Part shown: one piece after another, positions 16,110 through 23,740 of the stretch
Layout of the letters: each line of letters opens with the position of its first letter
How positions within the stretch are numbered: position 1 is the first letter of the stretch
Assembly: GCF_001984175.1 (NCBI RefSeq)
Contig: NZ_MTQP01000030.1
Location: forward strand, 1-45,428
Source: Saccharothrix sp. ALI-22-I
Lineage (GTDB): Bacteria > Actinomycetota > Actinomycetes > Mycobacteriales > Pseudonocardiaceae
Length of the DNA stretch: 45,428 nt
Direction: 5' to 3'
Program-made: the position numbers and the translations under genes
The notes under the pieces: generated by a model
Databases searched by the model: none
What the model saw: only the letters and a program-made list of their open reading frames with translations
What the model was told of the DNA's origin: nothing

Positions 16110-16133
16110 CGGCCTGTGAAGCGCGACTCTGCC

Positions 16134-16178
16134 ACCGACTCCGCGCCCGCCGACTCCGCGCCCACTGACTCCGCGCCC
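16134..16178 (+). repeat. 15-bp direct repeats, three copies
   Basis: ACCGACTCCGCGCCC, GCCGACTCCGCGCCC and ACTGACTCCGCGCCC lie 24 bp downstream of the response-regulator stop. They encode five-residue steps (DSAPA/T) in one plus frame that leads into no recognisable protein. Confidence 0.8.
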
Positions 16179-16320
16179 GCTGACGAGGATCGCCAGGGTG
16201 ATCGTGGCGGTTCACGCGTCACCCGGCTTCACCGCGCACGCAGTGCAGGAACGGCCCGACGCGGCTCTCAACGGTGCCGACGAGAGCACCCTGGCGTTCG
16301 TCATGGGCCGACCGGTTTCG
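16179..16320. other. Gap between converging genes, nothing assigned
   Basis: No terminator hairpin of convincing strength and no supported gene. A short plus-strand frame from 16198 reads VHASPGFTAHAVQERPD but becomes the shadow of the esterase gene and has no ribosome site. Confidence 0.4.
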
Positions 16321-17523
16321 TCAGGACGGGAACCGCACGTCGGGATATCGGTCGGACGGCCCGTCGAGCAGTGGTTGCGGTCGGTGGCGCAAGTGCTGGT
16401 CGAAGAACGCGGTCAGGTACGCGCGCTGGGCGGCGGTGCTCCGTGCGGGATCCACCGTGCCGATGAGGGGCGCCAGGGCCGCGGGGTCGATGTCGAGACG
16501 GGGCAGCAGGACCTGGTAGTCGGTGAAGGTGAAGTGCTCGCCTTCGGGCAGGTGGAGTTGGCGCGCCCAGGCGCGGTGGTTGGTCAGGAACTCCCGCCAC
16601 GACGGGTCGGACGCGGCGCTGTGGTTGCCCGCGCTCATCAGCAGGAACGGCCGGTCCAGGCCTTCGTTGACGACCCGGCCGAAGTCGCGTGCCGACTGGG
16701 AATACGCCATGCTGCCGTCGAGGTTCGCGCCCGCGTCGATCCGCCGGTCGGACACCATCGTCTCGCCGGCCGTGAAACCGCCCGCCGAGTGGCCGACCAT
16801 GCCGATCCGGCCCAGGTCCAGGGACCGGCCAAGCCCGTGCGGCAGGCGTCGTCGTCCGGCGTCCGGATTTCCGCCCCGGGCCAGGACTTCCAGTTGGTCG
16901 AGGACGAAGCCGGTGTCCTGGACCCGGGTCGCGATCAACCGCTTGCCGACCTCGATGCTCGACGGCGGGAGGGCGCGCCGGGCCACGCGGCCGTCGGGGA
17001 ACTCGACCGCCGGCGCTTCGTGGGTGTGGTCGATGGCGACGACCACGTAACCCTCGCTGACCAGCTGTTCCATGAGGCTGGCGCCCATGGACCGTGACCG
17101 GCTGCCGCCCGGGGAGTAGAGGACGACGGGGCGTCGACCGGGAACTGCGTGGGCGTTGAGATTGGAGTGGGTGGTGAAGCCGTAGTCGAGTTCGGCCGGG
17201 TCGATCTTCAGGGTCGCGGCGTCCTCGTCGGCCGTGACTTCGGCGACAGCCGGTGACATGAACGGCGTCGGCGAGGTGCCGTTGACCGTGGCCGGATATC
17301 GGATGGTGACCATCAGTTCCCGGACGGCGGTGGGCACCCAGGGGTCTTGGCGGGCTTGGTCGACCAAGTGGAGTTCGGTGATACCGACCGAGTAGGGGCC
17401 GGTCGGCGCCGGCAGCTCGAACCGGACGGGTAACGGCGAGGCCGCCGCTGTCGGGACCGAGGCCGCCAACGCCACGCCGGTCAGCAGGGCCAGCCCGCGC
17501 ACGGCCAATCGTTTTTGATTCAC
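16321..17523 (-). CDS. Secreted PAF-acetylhydrolase-like alpha/beta hydrolase
   Basis: 400-aa exported lipase/esterase. A signal peptide (residues 1-28, ending AAASP) follows a GTG start at 17523 with only a weak ribosome site. PAF-AH family features are the VTIRYPA strand (about 72), the VVLYSPGGSRS oxyanion loop (133-143), nucleophile Ser246 in GHSAGGF, the probable acid Asp in GANLDGSM, and the catalytic His in GEHFTFTD. Such actinobacterial proteins hydrolyse short-chain esters and phospholipid-like substrates. Transcribed toward the two-component genes; neighbours give no substrate clue. Confidence 0.85.
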   Translation of the reverse strand: MNQKRLAVRGLALLTGVALAASVPTAAASPLPVRFELPAPTGPYSVGITELHLVDQARQDPWVPTAVRELMVTIRYPATVNGTSPTPFMSPAVAEVTADEDAATLKIDPAELDYGFTTHSNLNAHAVPGRRPVVLYSPGGSRSRSMGASLMEQLVSEGYVVVAIDHTHEAPAVEFPDGRVARRALPPSSIEVGKRLIATRVQDTGFVLDQLEVLARGGNPDAGRRRLPHGLGRSLDLGRIGMVGHSAGGFTAGETMVSDRRIDAGANLDGSMAYSQSARDFGRVVNEGLDRPFLLMSAGNHSAASDPSWREFLTNHRAWARQLHLPEGEHFTFTDYQVLLPRLDIDPAALAPLIGTVDPARSTAAQRAYLTAFFDQHLRHRPQPLLDGPSDRYPDVRFPS

Positions 17524-17571
17524 ACGTCGAACCTATGGAGGCCCGATCGCGCCCGGTATCGGGATGATCAC

Positions 17572-20500
17572 CTAATCGGTCCCTGAGATTTCGCCGAGGT
17601 CTTCTAGTCCATTGTGGAGCTTGGCTGCGATCGACTGTGCCTGACGGTGGTGCTGTGCGGCATGGTCGTGCCGTCCGAGGGCGGCCGCGAGGTTGGCCAG
17701 GTGGACAGCGGTGGGGCCGAGGCTGAGCAGACCGCTGCCCGCACCGGCCAGTTCTTCGGCCGCCGGGAGCAGTCGGGTGTAGAGGCGTTCCATCGTCGGT
17801 CGGTCGCCGGTTTCGATGGCGATCATGGCGTGTAGGCAGGTTCGGGCTTCGAAGAGCAGGTCGTGCGGGGAGTCGGGGACGGCGGTGCGGGCTTCGTCGC
17901 GCTTGCCTTGTGCCAGCAGGACAAGCGGACGGGTCCAGGGCTCGTAGGGGCCCCAGTCGGCATCCTGGACGTCGCCCAGGGTCAGCAGGGCCAGTGGGAG
18001 GATTCCCTGTTCCAGACCGGACATTCCGGTGCCGGTGAGGCGGGTGGCGGCGGCCCGGTAGGTGGTTCTGGCTTCGTCGTGTTGGCCGGTCAGGGCGAGT
18101 CGGAGTGCGGCGTACCAGGTGGTGAAGACGCCGACGAGTGGTAGGTCGTGGCGTTCGGCCAGTGCGTCGGCCGCGGCTGCGTGTCGGTCGGCGGACGCGA
18201 GGTCGGCGAGCGCGGCATTGGCCTGGATGAGGATCAGATGTGCCAGCACCTCGAAGGTGACCAGGCCGTGACGGGCGGACAGGGTCAGCAGTTCTTCGCC
18301 GATCCGGGCCCGGTCGGGGGCAAGTCCGGCGCGGTGGAACGTCTGCATGAAGCGGCCGTTGAGCGCCAACGCCAGCAACGACGGGTCGTCCAGGTCGCGG
18401 GCGATCGCTTCGGCTTCCTGTGCTGCTTGCCTTCCGCGTTGTCCGGCGTCGGCACGTCGTTCCATCGCGATGGTGATCAGGAGACGTGCGCGTTCGGCGT
18501 CGTGGCCTTGAGGTAGGAGGGCCAGGGTGCGTTCGGCGGCCGTGACGAGACGGGCGGACAGGGCCTCGTCGTCGTTGGTCGTCCAGATCGCGGGCACGTC
18601 GAACGAGCCGATCGTGCGGGCGGCCAGCACCGGATCGCCGACGGCCTCGGCGACCGCCTCCGCCCGGTACCGCCTTGCCTGCTCCAGATCGCCGGTCACG
18701 GCCAGCGCCCGGACCATGCCCATCACGGCTTCCAGGCGTGCCCGTGTGTCCACCCCGGACCGGTCGAGGGCTGCGACCGTCTCCCGCCACAGCGATACCG
18801 CTTGGTGCGGCGCGAATCGGCGTTCCGCTCGTTCGGCGGCGGCGCGGGTGTAGTGCGCGGTACGTGTGGCGGTGGCACGGTTTCCGGCGCGCAGGAGGTG
18901 GTGGGCGATGGCTTCGACGTCATCGGGGCGTGCCTGCTCGATGACGTCGGCGGCTGCGGCGTGCCACCGGGCACGGCGGGCGCGGGTGATGTCGTCGTAC
19001 AGGGTTTCGTGCACGAGCGCGTGGGTGAACCGCAGGCGGTCGGTGTTCTGCTCGACCAGGAAGCCGGCGAGGAGTGCCGATTCGACGGAGTCCAGGACCG
19101 CGTCCTCGTCGCCGGCGAGCGGGATGAGCACGTCGAGGTCTATGTCCTGGCCGAGGATTGAGGCTTGGCGCAGGTGGGTCCGCGCGGTCTCGGTGAGCTG
19201 GGTCAGGCGGTGGCGGATGACGTCGCGGACGCCGGTGGGGACGGTGCGCAGGGCGGCGTCGCCCTCGGTTTCCCAGAGGCGGGTGAGCTCGCGGACGAAG
19301 AACGGGTTGCCGGCGCTGCGGGCGTGGATCGTGCGCGCGTCGGCGGGGGTCATTTCGCGGTCGGTGATGGCGGCGACGAGTTCGCGGACCTGAGGTTCGG
19401 TCAGTCCGCCCAGGTAGATGCGGGTGGGTTCGGTACGGGCGGCACGGCCGAGTGCCTCGGCCAGGGCGGCGGAGATCTCGGTGGAGCGGTACGTGGCGAC
19501 GATCAGCAACGGGCCGGCGTCGGGGTCGGCGGCCAACGCGGTCACCAGGGCGAGGGTTTCCTCGTCGGCCCAGTGCAGGTCGTCGAAGACCAGCAGGATC
19601 GGGCTGTTGGTGGCGATCGTGGCCAGGTAGGAGCCGATCGCGCGGTGGCGGTGGAACCGTGCCGCGACCGGATCGTCGGCGGTGGGGGCGGGTTCGTGTC
19701 CGGCTGCGGAGAGGGTTTCGCGGATCTGCGTCCACGGCCAGGCTGCGGGCGCGCCTTGGAGTTCGGGGCAGGTGCCCCAGGCGGCGGTCCAGCCGGCGGC
19801 GGTCAGACGTTCGGTCAAGGTCTTGGCCAACGCGGTCTTGCCCGCTCCGGCCGTTCCGGAGATCAGCGCGAGACGCGGCCGCCCCGCCGCCGCCGCCGCA
19901 ACCACCGCCGCTCGCTCCAACTCGGCCACTTCGCCGGTACGTCCGACGAACGGGTGTTCGACCGGGGTGGACAGACCGATCGGCCACGGGCTCGACGGGC
20001 TCGGCAGCGGACCGGCCGGATTCGACGGCGGCCGGCCCAAAGGCGAACTCAGCGGCGGCCGCGGTGAAGCGGAGTGCGGCGGTGGTGGAGCGGCCGGCGG
20101 GGGTGGAGTGGGATGTTGCGGTGGGGTGAGGTGCGGGGCTTGGGTCAGGACGTCCGTCTCCAGTTGGCGAAGGCTGGGGCCGGGGTCGATGCCCAGTTCG
20201 GTGCGCAGCACCTCGCGTGCCTGCCGGAGCGTTGCCAGCGCCTCGCCCTGCCGGCCTGTTTGATACAGTGCGAGCGCGAGCAGCCGTCGGCCGTCTTCGC
20301 GCAGCGGGTGCGCCGCGACATGGGCTCGCAGATCCGGCACCGACTCGGCTGCCTTCCCCAGCGCCAACGCCACCTCGGCCCGCCGTTCCACGGCCAGCAG
20401 CCGCACTTCGTCCAATCGAGCGGCCTCACCACGCGCCCAGGCCTGGTCGGCGAACTCCGCGTACGCGGGTCCCCGCCAGAGCCCCAGCACCTCGTCCAGC

Positions 20501-20889
20501 AGCACGCGTGCGTCCTCGACGCGGTCGTCGGCCAGCAACCGGGCGGACGCGGAGACGGCGGCCTCGAAACGCCACGCGTCCACCGCCTCAGACTCGGCGC
20601 GCAACGCGTAACCGGGCGGCACGGTGACCAGCAGACGGGCGGGCGCACGAGGTGGGCGGTCCGGCTCCAAGGACTTCCGCAGAGCGCCGACGAACGTCTG
20701 CACCGCGCCGAGAGCACCCTCCGGAGCGCCGTCGTCCCAGAGGTCGTCGATCAGCCGCGTGACCGGCACGACCCGCCCCCTGGCGACCAGCAGCCGCGCC
20801 AGCACAGCCCGGTGCCGCAGCCCTTTGAGGTCGACCGGCCCGCGCTCGTCCACGGCCTCCAGCGGCCCCAACACCCCGAAACGCACCAT
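17572..20889 (-). CDS. AfsR/SARP-type large transcriptional regulator (BTAD + AAA ATPase + TPR)
   Basis: 1105-aa SARP-family activator. A winged-helix Trans_reg_C domain (residues 1-95, starting MVRFGVLGPLEAV) is followed by a BTAD domain (about 100-245) and a Pro-rich linker (about 250-305). The AAA/NB-ARC-like ATPase has Walker A GTAGAGKT and Walker B LLVFDDLHWAD. A long alpha-helical TPR-like C-terminus ends with EISGTD. Such proteins activate secondary metabolism or adjacent genes by binding direct repeats spaced at 11 bp. Exactly such an array lies 48 bp upstream. ATG 20889 is chosen because the conserved fold begins there. GTG 20919 has a GGGGCGG before it and cannot be excluded. A TACGTT 7 nt before the ATG could give a leaderless transcript. 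Confidence 0.9.
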   Translation of the reverse strand: MVRFGVLGPLEAVDERGPVDLKGLRHRAVLARLLVARGRVVPVTRLIDDLWDDGAPEGALGAVQTFVGALRKSLEPDRPPRAPARLLVTVPPGYALRAESEAVDAWRFEAAVSASARLLADDRVEDARVLLDEVLGLWRGPAYAEFADQAWARGEAARLDEVRLLAVERRAEVALALGKAAESVPDLRAHVAAHPLREDGRRLLALALYQTGRQGEALATLRQAREVLRTELGIDPGPSLRQLETDVLTQAPHLTPPQHPTPPPPAAPPPPHSASPRPPLSSPLGRPPSNPAGPLPSPSSPWPIGLSTPVEHPFVGRTGEVAELERAAVVAAAAAGRPRLALISGTAGAGKTALAKTLTERLTAAGWTAAWGTCPELQGAPAAWPWTQIRETLSAAGHEPAPTADDPVAARFHRHRAIGSYLATIATNSPILLVFDDLHWADEETLALVTALAADPDAGPLLIVATYRSTEISAALAEALGRAARTEPTRIYLGGLTEPQVRELVAAITDREMTPADARTIHARSAGNPFFVRELTRLWETEGDAALRTVPTGVRDVIRHRLTQLTETARTHLRQASILGQDIDLDVLIPLAGDEDAVLDSVESALLAGFLVEQNTDRLRFTHALVHETLYDDITRARRARWHAAAADVIEQARPDDVEAIAHHLLRAGNRATATRTAHYTRAAAERAERRFAPHQAVSLWRETVAALDRSGVDTRARLEAVMGMVRALAVTGDLEQARRYRAEAVAEAVGDPVLAARTIGSFDVPAIWTTNDDEALSARLVTAAERTLALLPQGHDAERARLLITIAMERRADAGQRGRQAAQEAEAIARDLDDPSLLALALNGRFMQTFHRAGLAPDRARIGEELLTLSARHGLVTFEVLAHLILIQANAALADLASADRHAAAADALAERHDLPLVGVFTTWYAALRLALTGQHDEARTTYRAAATRLTGTGMSGLEQGILPLALLTLGDVQDADWGPYEPWTRPLVLLAQGKRDEARTAVPDSPHDLLFEARTCLHAMIAIETGDRPTMERLYTRLLPAAEELAGAGSGLLSLGPTAVHLANLAAALGRHDHAAQHHRQAQSIAAKLHNGLEDLGEISGTD

Positions 20890-20936
20890 CGCCGACAACG
20901 TATCCGACCGGTCCCGCACTGGCCGCCCCGGTCAGC

Positions 20937-20991
20937 GCTGATCAGCCGCTGATCGGGTGCTGATCGGGTGCTGATGGGGTGCTGATCGGCG
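20937..20991 (+). promoter_or_regulatory. Five 11-bp direct repeats: candidate SARP operator
   Basis: GCTGATCAGCC, GCTGATCGGGT, GCTGATCGGGT, GCTGATGGGGT and GCTGATCGGCG lie in strict 11-bp register, so a GCTGATC-type heptamer recurs once per helical turn. They sit between the SARP gene (leftward) and the hydrolase (rightward). The last heptamer ends 9 bp before a -10-like CAAATT (20997-21002), close to the 8-bp gap described for SARP-activated promoters. Confidence 0.75.
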
Positions 20992-21037
20992 CCGGGCAAA
21001 TTCGTCACGTACCACCTACACCACAGGGAGCAACGAC

Positions 21038-21916
21038 ATGACACCGAAGATCACCTCGTTCACGCAACGGCGCGTCACCGTCGCCGACGGCGTGGCACTC
21101 AACGTCGCCGTAGGCGGCTCCGGCAGCCCCGTCGTCCTGCTCCACGGCTTCCCCCAGACCCACCTGATGTGGCGGCACGTCGCCGCCGACCTCGCCGCCG
21201 ACCACACCGTCATCTGCCCCGACCTGCGCGGATACGGCGACAGCGACAAGCCGGCCGACACCGACGGGCAGACCTACTCCAAGCGCACCATGGCGGCCGA
21301 CGTCGTCGCCCTCGCCCGCGCCCTCGGGCACGACCGTTTCGCGCTCGCCGGGCACGACCGGGGTGCCCTGGTCGCCATCCGCGCCGGCCTCGACCACCCC
21401 GACGCGGTCACCCACCTGGCCTCGTTGGACGTCCTGCCGACCCTCGACACGTGGGACGTCCTGCACGGCACCACCGCAGCCGTCGGCTTCCACCTCTACC
21501 TGATGGCCCAGCCGCCCGGCCTGCCGGAAACCATGATCAGCGCATCGGCGGACGCGTTCTTCGGCCACTTCCTCGACATGTGGGCCACCGATCCGAACAC
21601 GATCCCGCCCGACGTCCGCGCCGCCTACCTGAAGGCGTCCCGCGAGGCGGTGCCCTCGATCGTCGCCGACTACCGGGCGTCGGCAACGATCGACGTGGCA
21701 CACGACCGGGTCGACGAGGAAGCCGGCAACAGGCTCCGGATGCCGGTGACCGTGCTCCAGCAGGACTGGGGCGCCGCCCTCGGCTTCGACGCCGCCGCCC
21801 GGTGGCGGCGATGGGCTCCGGACTTGGAGCACAACACCGTCTCGTTCGGCCACTTCATGGCCGAGGAAGCGCCCGCCGAAGTCATCAAAGCCGTGCGCGA
21901 CCTCCTCGCCCGGTAG
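21038..21916 (+). CDS. Alpha/beta hydrolase, haloacetate dehalogenase/epoxide hydrolase-like
   Basis: 292-aa cytoplasmic hydrolase with an AGGGAG ribosome site. It shows the oxyanion loop LLHGFPQTHLMW (34-45), DLRGYGDSDKP (62-72), nucleophile Asp107 in GHDRGA, second Asp131 in SLDVLP, and catalytic His272 in FGHFMAEEAP. This is the fluoroacetate-dehalogenase layout. In that enzyme family a His-Trp pair in the cap holds halide; here the aligned segment reads FHLYLMAQP, so Trp is replaced by Leu and dehalogenation is uncertain. An epoxide or ester substrate is possible. Probably activated by the neighbouring SARP through the 11-bp repeats. Confidence 0.88.
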   Translation: MTPKITSFTQRRVTVADGVALNVAVGGSGSPVVLLHGFPQTHLMWRHVAADLAADHTVICPDLRGYGDSDKPADTDGQTYSKRTMAADVVALARALGHDRFALAGHDRGALVAIRAGLDHPDAVTHLASLDVLPTLDTWDVLHGTTAAVGFHLYLMAQPPGLPETMISASADAFFGHFLDMWATDPNTIPPDVRAAYLKASREAVPSIVADYRASATIDVAHDRVDEEAGNRLRMPVTVLQQDWGAALGFDAAARWRRWAPDLEHNTVSFGHFMAEEAPAEVIKAVRDLLAR

Positions 21917-22015
21917 CGCAACCCGAAAGTCCAGGACCGCGGAAACCCTCCACCCGCGACGGCGGACGTCAGGCGACGCGAACGCCATGACTCGGCCTCG
22001 GTGTTGCTCACGCAC

Positions 22016-22078
22016 CTGAGTGTTCAACTCGGGTGTTCTGAACGTTGGACACGCGCGTTCTGAACGTTGGACACGCGC
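22016..22078 (-). repeat. 22-bp repeat array, element copy 1 (about three units)
   Basis: Two perfect 22-bp units (22035-22056 and 22057-22078), each containing GTTCTGAACGTTGGACAC, plus one divergent unit with GTTCAACTCGGGTG at 22022-22035. In reverse complement this is the same sequence as the five-unit array at 43697-43806, including the divergent terminal unit with GAGTTGAAC. Each array is followed on the same side by a run of G triplets. Confidence 0.9.
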
Positions 22079-22140
22079 GGGTTTGGGGGGTCGGGTTGGG
22101 TGTGGGTGGGTGGCGTTGGCGGGGGGATTGGGTTGGGGGG
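22079..22140 (+). other. G-quadruplex-prone G-run region beside the 22-bp array
   Basis: From 22079 the plus strand carries six G-runs of three or more in 32 bases (GGGTTTGGGGGG, TCGGGTTGGGTG, TGGGTGGG), then GGGGGGATTGGGTTGGGGGG at 22121-22140. Short T-rich loops fit a parallel G-quadruplex. G-rich sequence with longer spacing continues to about 22210. No gene is supported here. Confidence 0.8.
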
Positions 22141-22210
22141 TACTGGTTCGGGTTCGGGTGGTTGGGGTCGGCGCGGGATCGGGTCAGGGATGAACGGGTC
22201 GGGAGGGTCG

Positions 22211-22512
22211 GGCTGATGTGCCGCCGGCAACCAACTCATGGGATTCCTCCAACACGACGCCGTTCACATTTGGCGGCGACCTCGGTGGACTCGTTCTCGA
22301 ACGCACCCGCACACCGCCTGGGCGGCCACAACGGCATCGCGCGTGTCGCTGTCCCGAAGAACATCACCTCCGCGGTGTACGGAGATCGGATGAGTACCCG
22401 GCATACGAACGGGTTAATCGCATTCGTTCCAGCGTCAGCCCGGGCGTAACGTCGGGCGCTGTCGGGACGACGCCACGGTCACAAAGCCCAGGTCACCGAG
22501 GGAGCGTCGCTC
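22211..22512. promoter_or_regulatory. Leader region of the STAS gene, no gene found
   Basis: No supported coding sequence. The region ends with GAGGGAG, the ribosome site of the gene at 22513. A GTTCC...GGGCGTAA arrangement at about 22425-22448 might be a stress-sigma type promoter, but spacing and match are too poor to assert it. Confidence 0.3.
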
Positions 22513-22899
22513 ATGTCCGATCGGCATTGGCCGAGCGAGGACCTTGCCGTCGAGACGAGCGAGGTGCGCGGCCTTGCGGTCACTCGTGTCATCGGCGAGG
22601 TGGACCTGGCGGGTGTTGACCTGATCCGAGCCGAGCTCGACGCCCAGCTGGAGCGGCGGCCACCGGTGCTGGTCGTGGAGCTGTCCGAGGTGACGGTGCT
22701 GGGCTCGCTCGGCATCGCGGCCCTCATCGACGGCCACTACCGCGCGCAAGCGGCGGGCGTGGAGTTCGTGGTCGTGGCGAGCCACCGTTCGGTGATCCGG
22801 CCGCTGCAGCTCACCGAGGTCGACCGGCTGCTCACGGTGTTCCCGACGCTCGACGACGTGGTCGCGACCAGCCGCCCGAGCACCACCGGGCAGAACTAG
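22513..22899 (+). CDS. STAS-domain anti-sigma factor antagonist-like protein
   Basis: 128-aa single-domain STAS protein of the SpoIIAA/RsbV type, which normally frees a sigma factor by binding its anti-sigma kinase. Landmarks are TRVIGEVDLAGVDLIRAEL (about 24-42) and LVVELSEVTVLGSLGIAALI. In SpoIIAA the phosphorylated Ser sits in DSSG; here the equivalent reads GSLG, so the Ser is kept but the preceding Asp is Gly and the following Ser is Leu. No anti-sigma or sigma gene adjoins it. The ATG has GGGAG 8 nt upstream. Confidence 0.85.
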   Translation: MSDRHWPSEDLAVETSEVRGLAVTRVIGEVDLAGVDLIRAELDAQLERRPPVLVVELSEVTVLGSLGIAALIDGHYRAQAAGVEFVVVASHRSVIRPLQLTEVDRLLTVFPTLDDVVATSRPSTTGQN

Positions 22900-22939
22900 A
22901 ACCAGGCATCGACCATCACACGTACGGGTAGCCGCACGT

Positions 22940-23623
22940 GTGGTGTCGTTATCGGTCGACCACGAGTTCACCCCGTACGGCCCGTCGCACTGGGTCGTGC
23001 TCGGGTTGTTCGCGGTCGGAGCCGCGGCCGTGGTGGCGGTCGGGCGCACGCACCCGTCACGTCGCTTCTCGCGCGTGTTCGCGGCGGTCGTCCTGCTCCT
23101 CCAGGTCGGCATCCACACCTACCTGATGCTCCCGCCGCGCTGGAACATCCAGTACTCGCTCCCCCTGCAGCTGTCCGACCTGGCGGGCCCGGTCGCCGCC
23201 TACGCGTTGTGGTCCCAGCGCAGGTGGGCGTTCTCGCTCACCTACTACTGGGGCCTGACGTTGAGCGTTCAGGCCCTGGTCACTCCCGTGCTGGACGTGG
23301 ACTTCCCCGATCTCGGGTTCCTGCTGTTCTGGGCCACGCACCTGTTCGTCGTCTGGGCGGCCGTCTACCTGACCTGGGGCCTCGGTCTGCGGCCGGACTG
23401 GCGCGGCTACCGGCTGGCCGTGCTGATCACCGTGGCGTGGGCGGCGGCGATGTTCGTGCTCAACCTGGCGCTCGGCTCCAACTACGGCTACCTCAACCGG
23501 AAACCGGCGACCGGGTCGGTGCTGGACCTGCTCGGCGACTGGCCGTGGTACCTGCTGCCCGAGAGTGCGGCCGTGCTCACGGTGTGGGCGTTGATGACGT
23601 GGCCGTGGACGCGGCGGGGGTAG
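22940..23623 (+). CDS. TIGR02206-family (YwaF-like) membrane protein
   Basis: 227-aa membrane protein with six predicted helices. The motifs fit the YwaF/TIGR02206 family: FTPYGPSHWVVL at the N-terminus, LPLQLSDLAGP with the conserved CD/SD position in helix 3, HLFVVWAAVYLTWG in the middle, and NYGYLNRKPATGSVLDLLG before the last helix. Function unknown. The GTG start at 22940 (or 22943) has only GGG about 10 nt upstream. It follows the STAS gene by 40 bp and may be cotranscribed. Confidence 0.85.
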   Translation: MVSLSVDHEFTPYGPSHWVVLGLFAVGAAAVVAVGRTHPSRRFSRVFAAVVLLLQVGIHTYLMLPPRWNIQYSLPLQLSDLAGPVAAYALWSQRRWAFSLTYYWGLTLSVQALVTPVLDVDFPDLGFLLFWATHLFVVWAAVYLTWGLGLRPDWRGYRLAVLITVAWAAAMFVLNLALGSNYGYLNRKPATGSVLDLLGDWPWYLLPESAAVLTVWALMTWPWTRRG

Positions 23624-23694
23624 CCCGGCCGACTGCTGGACCGGGGCAGGGCAGCGGAGCGCGGTCGAGAGAGAGAAGAGAGGGGTGGAAATGG

Positions 23695-23732
23695 GAACCC
23701 CCGCATTCCCCAAGGGCGGAACGCGGGGGTTC
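23695..23732. terminator. Bidirectional terminator
   Basis: GAACCCCCGC (23695-23704) pairs perfectly with GCGGGGGTTC (23723-23732) across an 18-base loop, between two converging genes. A purine-rich GAGAGAGAAGAGAG tract precedes it. Confidence 0.8.
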
Positions 23733-23740
23733 GCCATTGA

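Noticed and set aside
16198..16320. Possible small plus-strand protein after the response regulator
   Set aside because: Only about 40 codons before it becomes the shadow of the esterase gene; no ribosome site or family resemblance.
16301..18790. 829-codon minus-strand frame across the esterase and SARP genes
   Set aside because: Runs out of frame through two well-defined genes; composition is Arg/Pro/Gly nonsense.
22211..22449. Open frame ending at 22449 as a gene
   Set aside because: Continues from the G-run/22-bp repeat element, has no ribosome site and no recognisable protein features.
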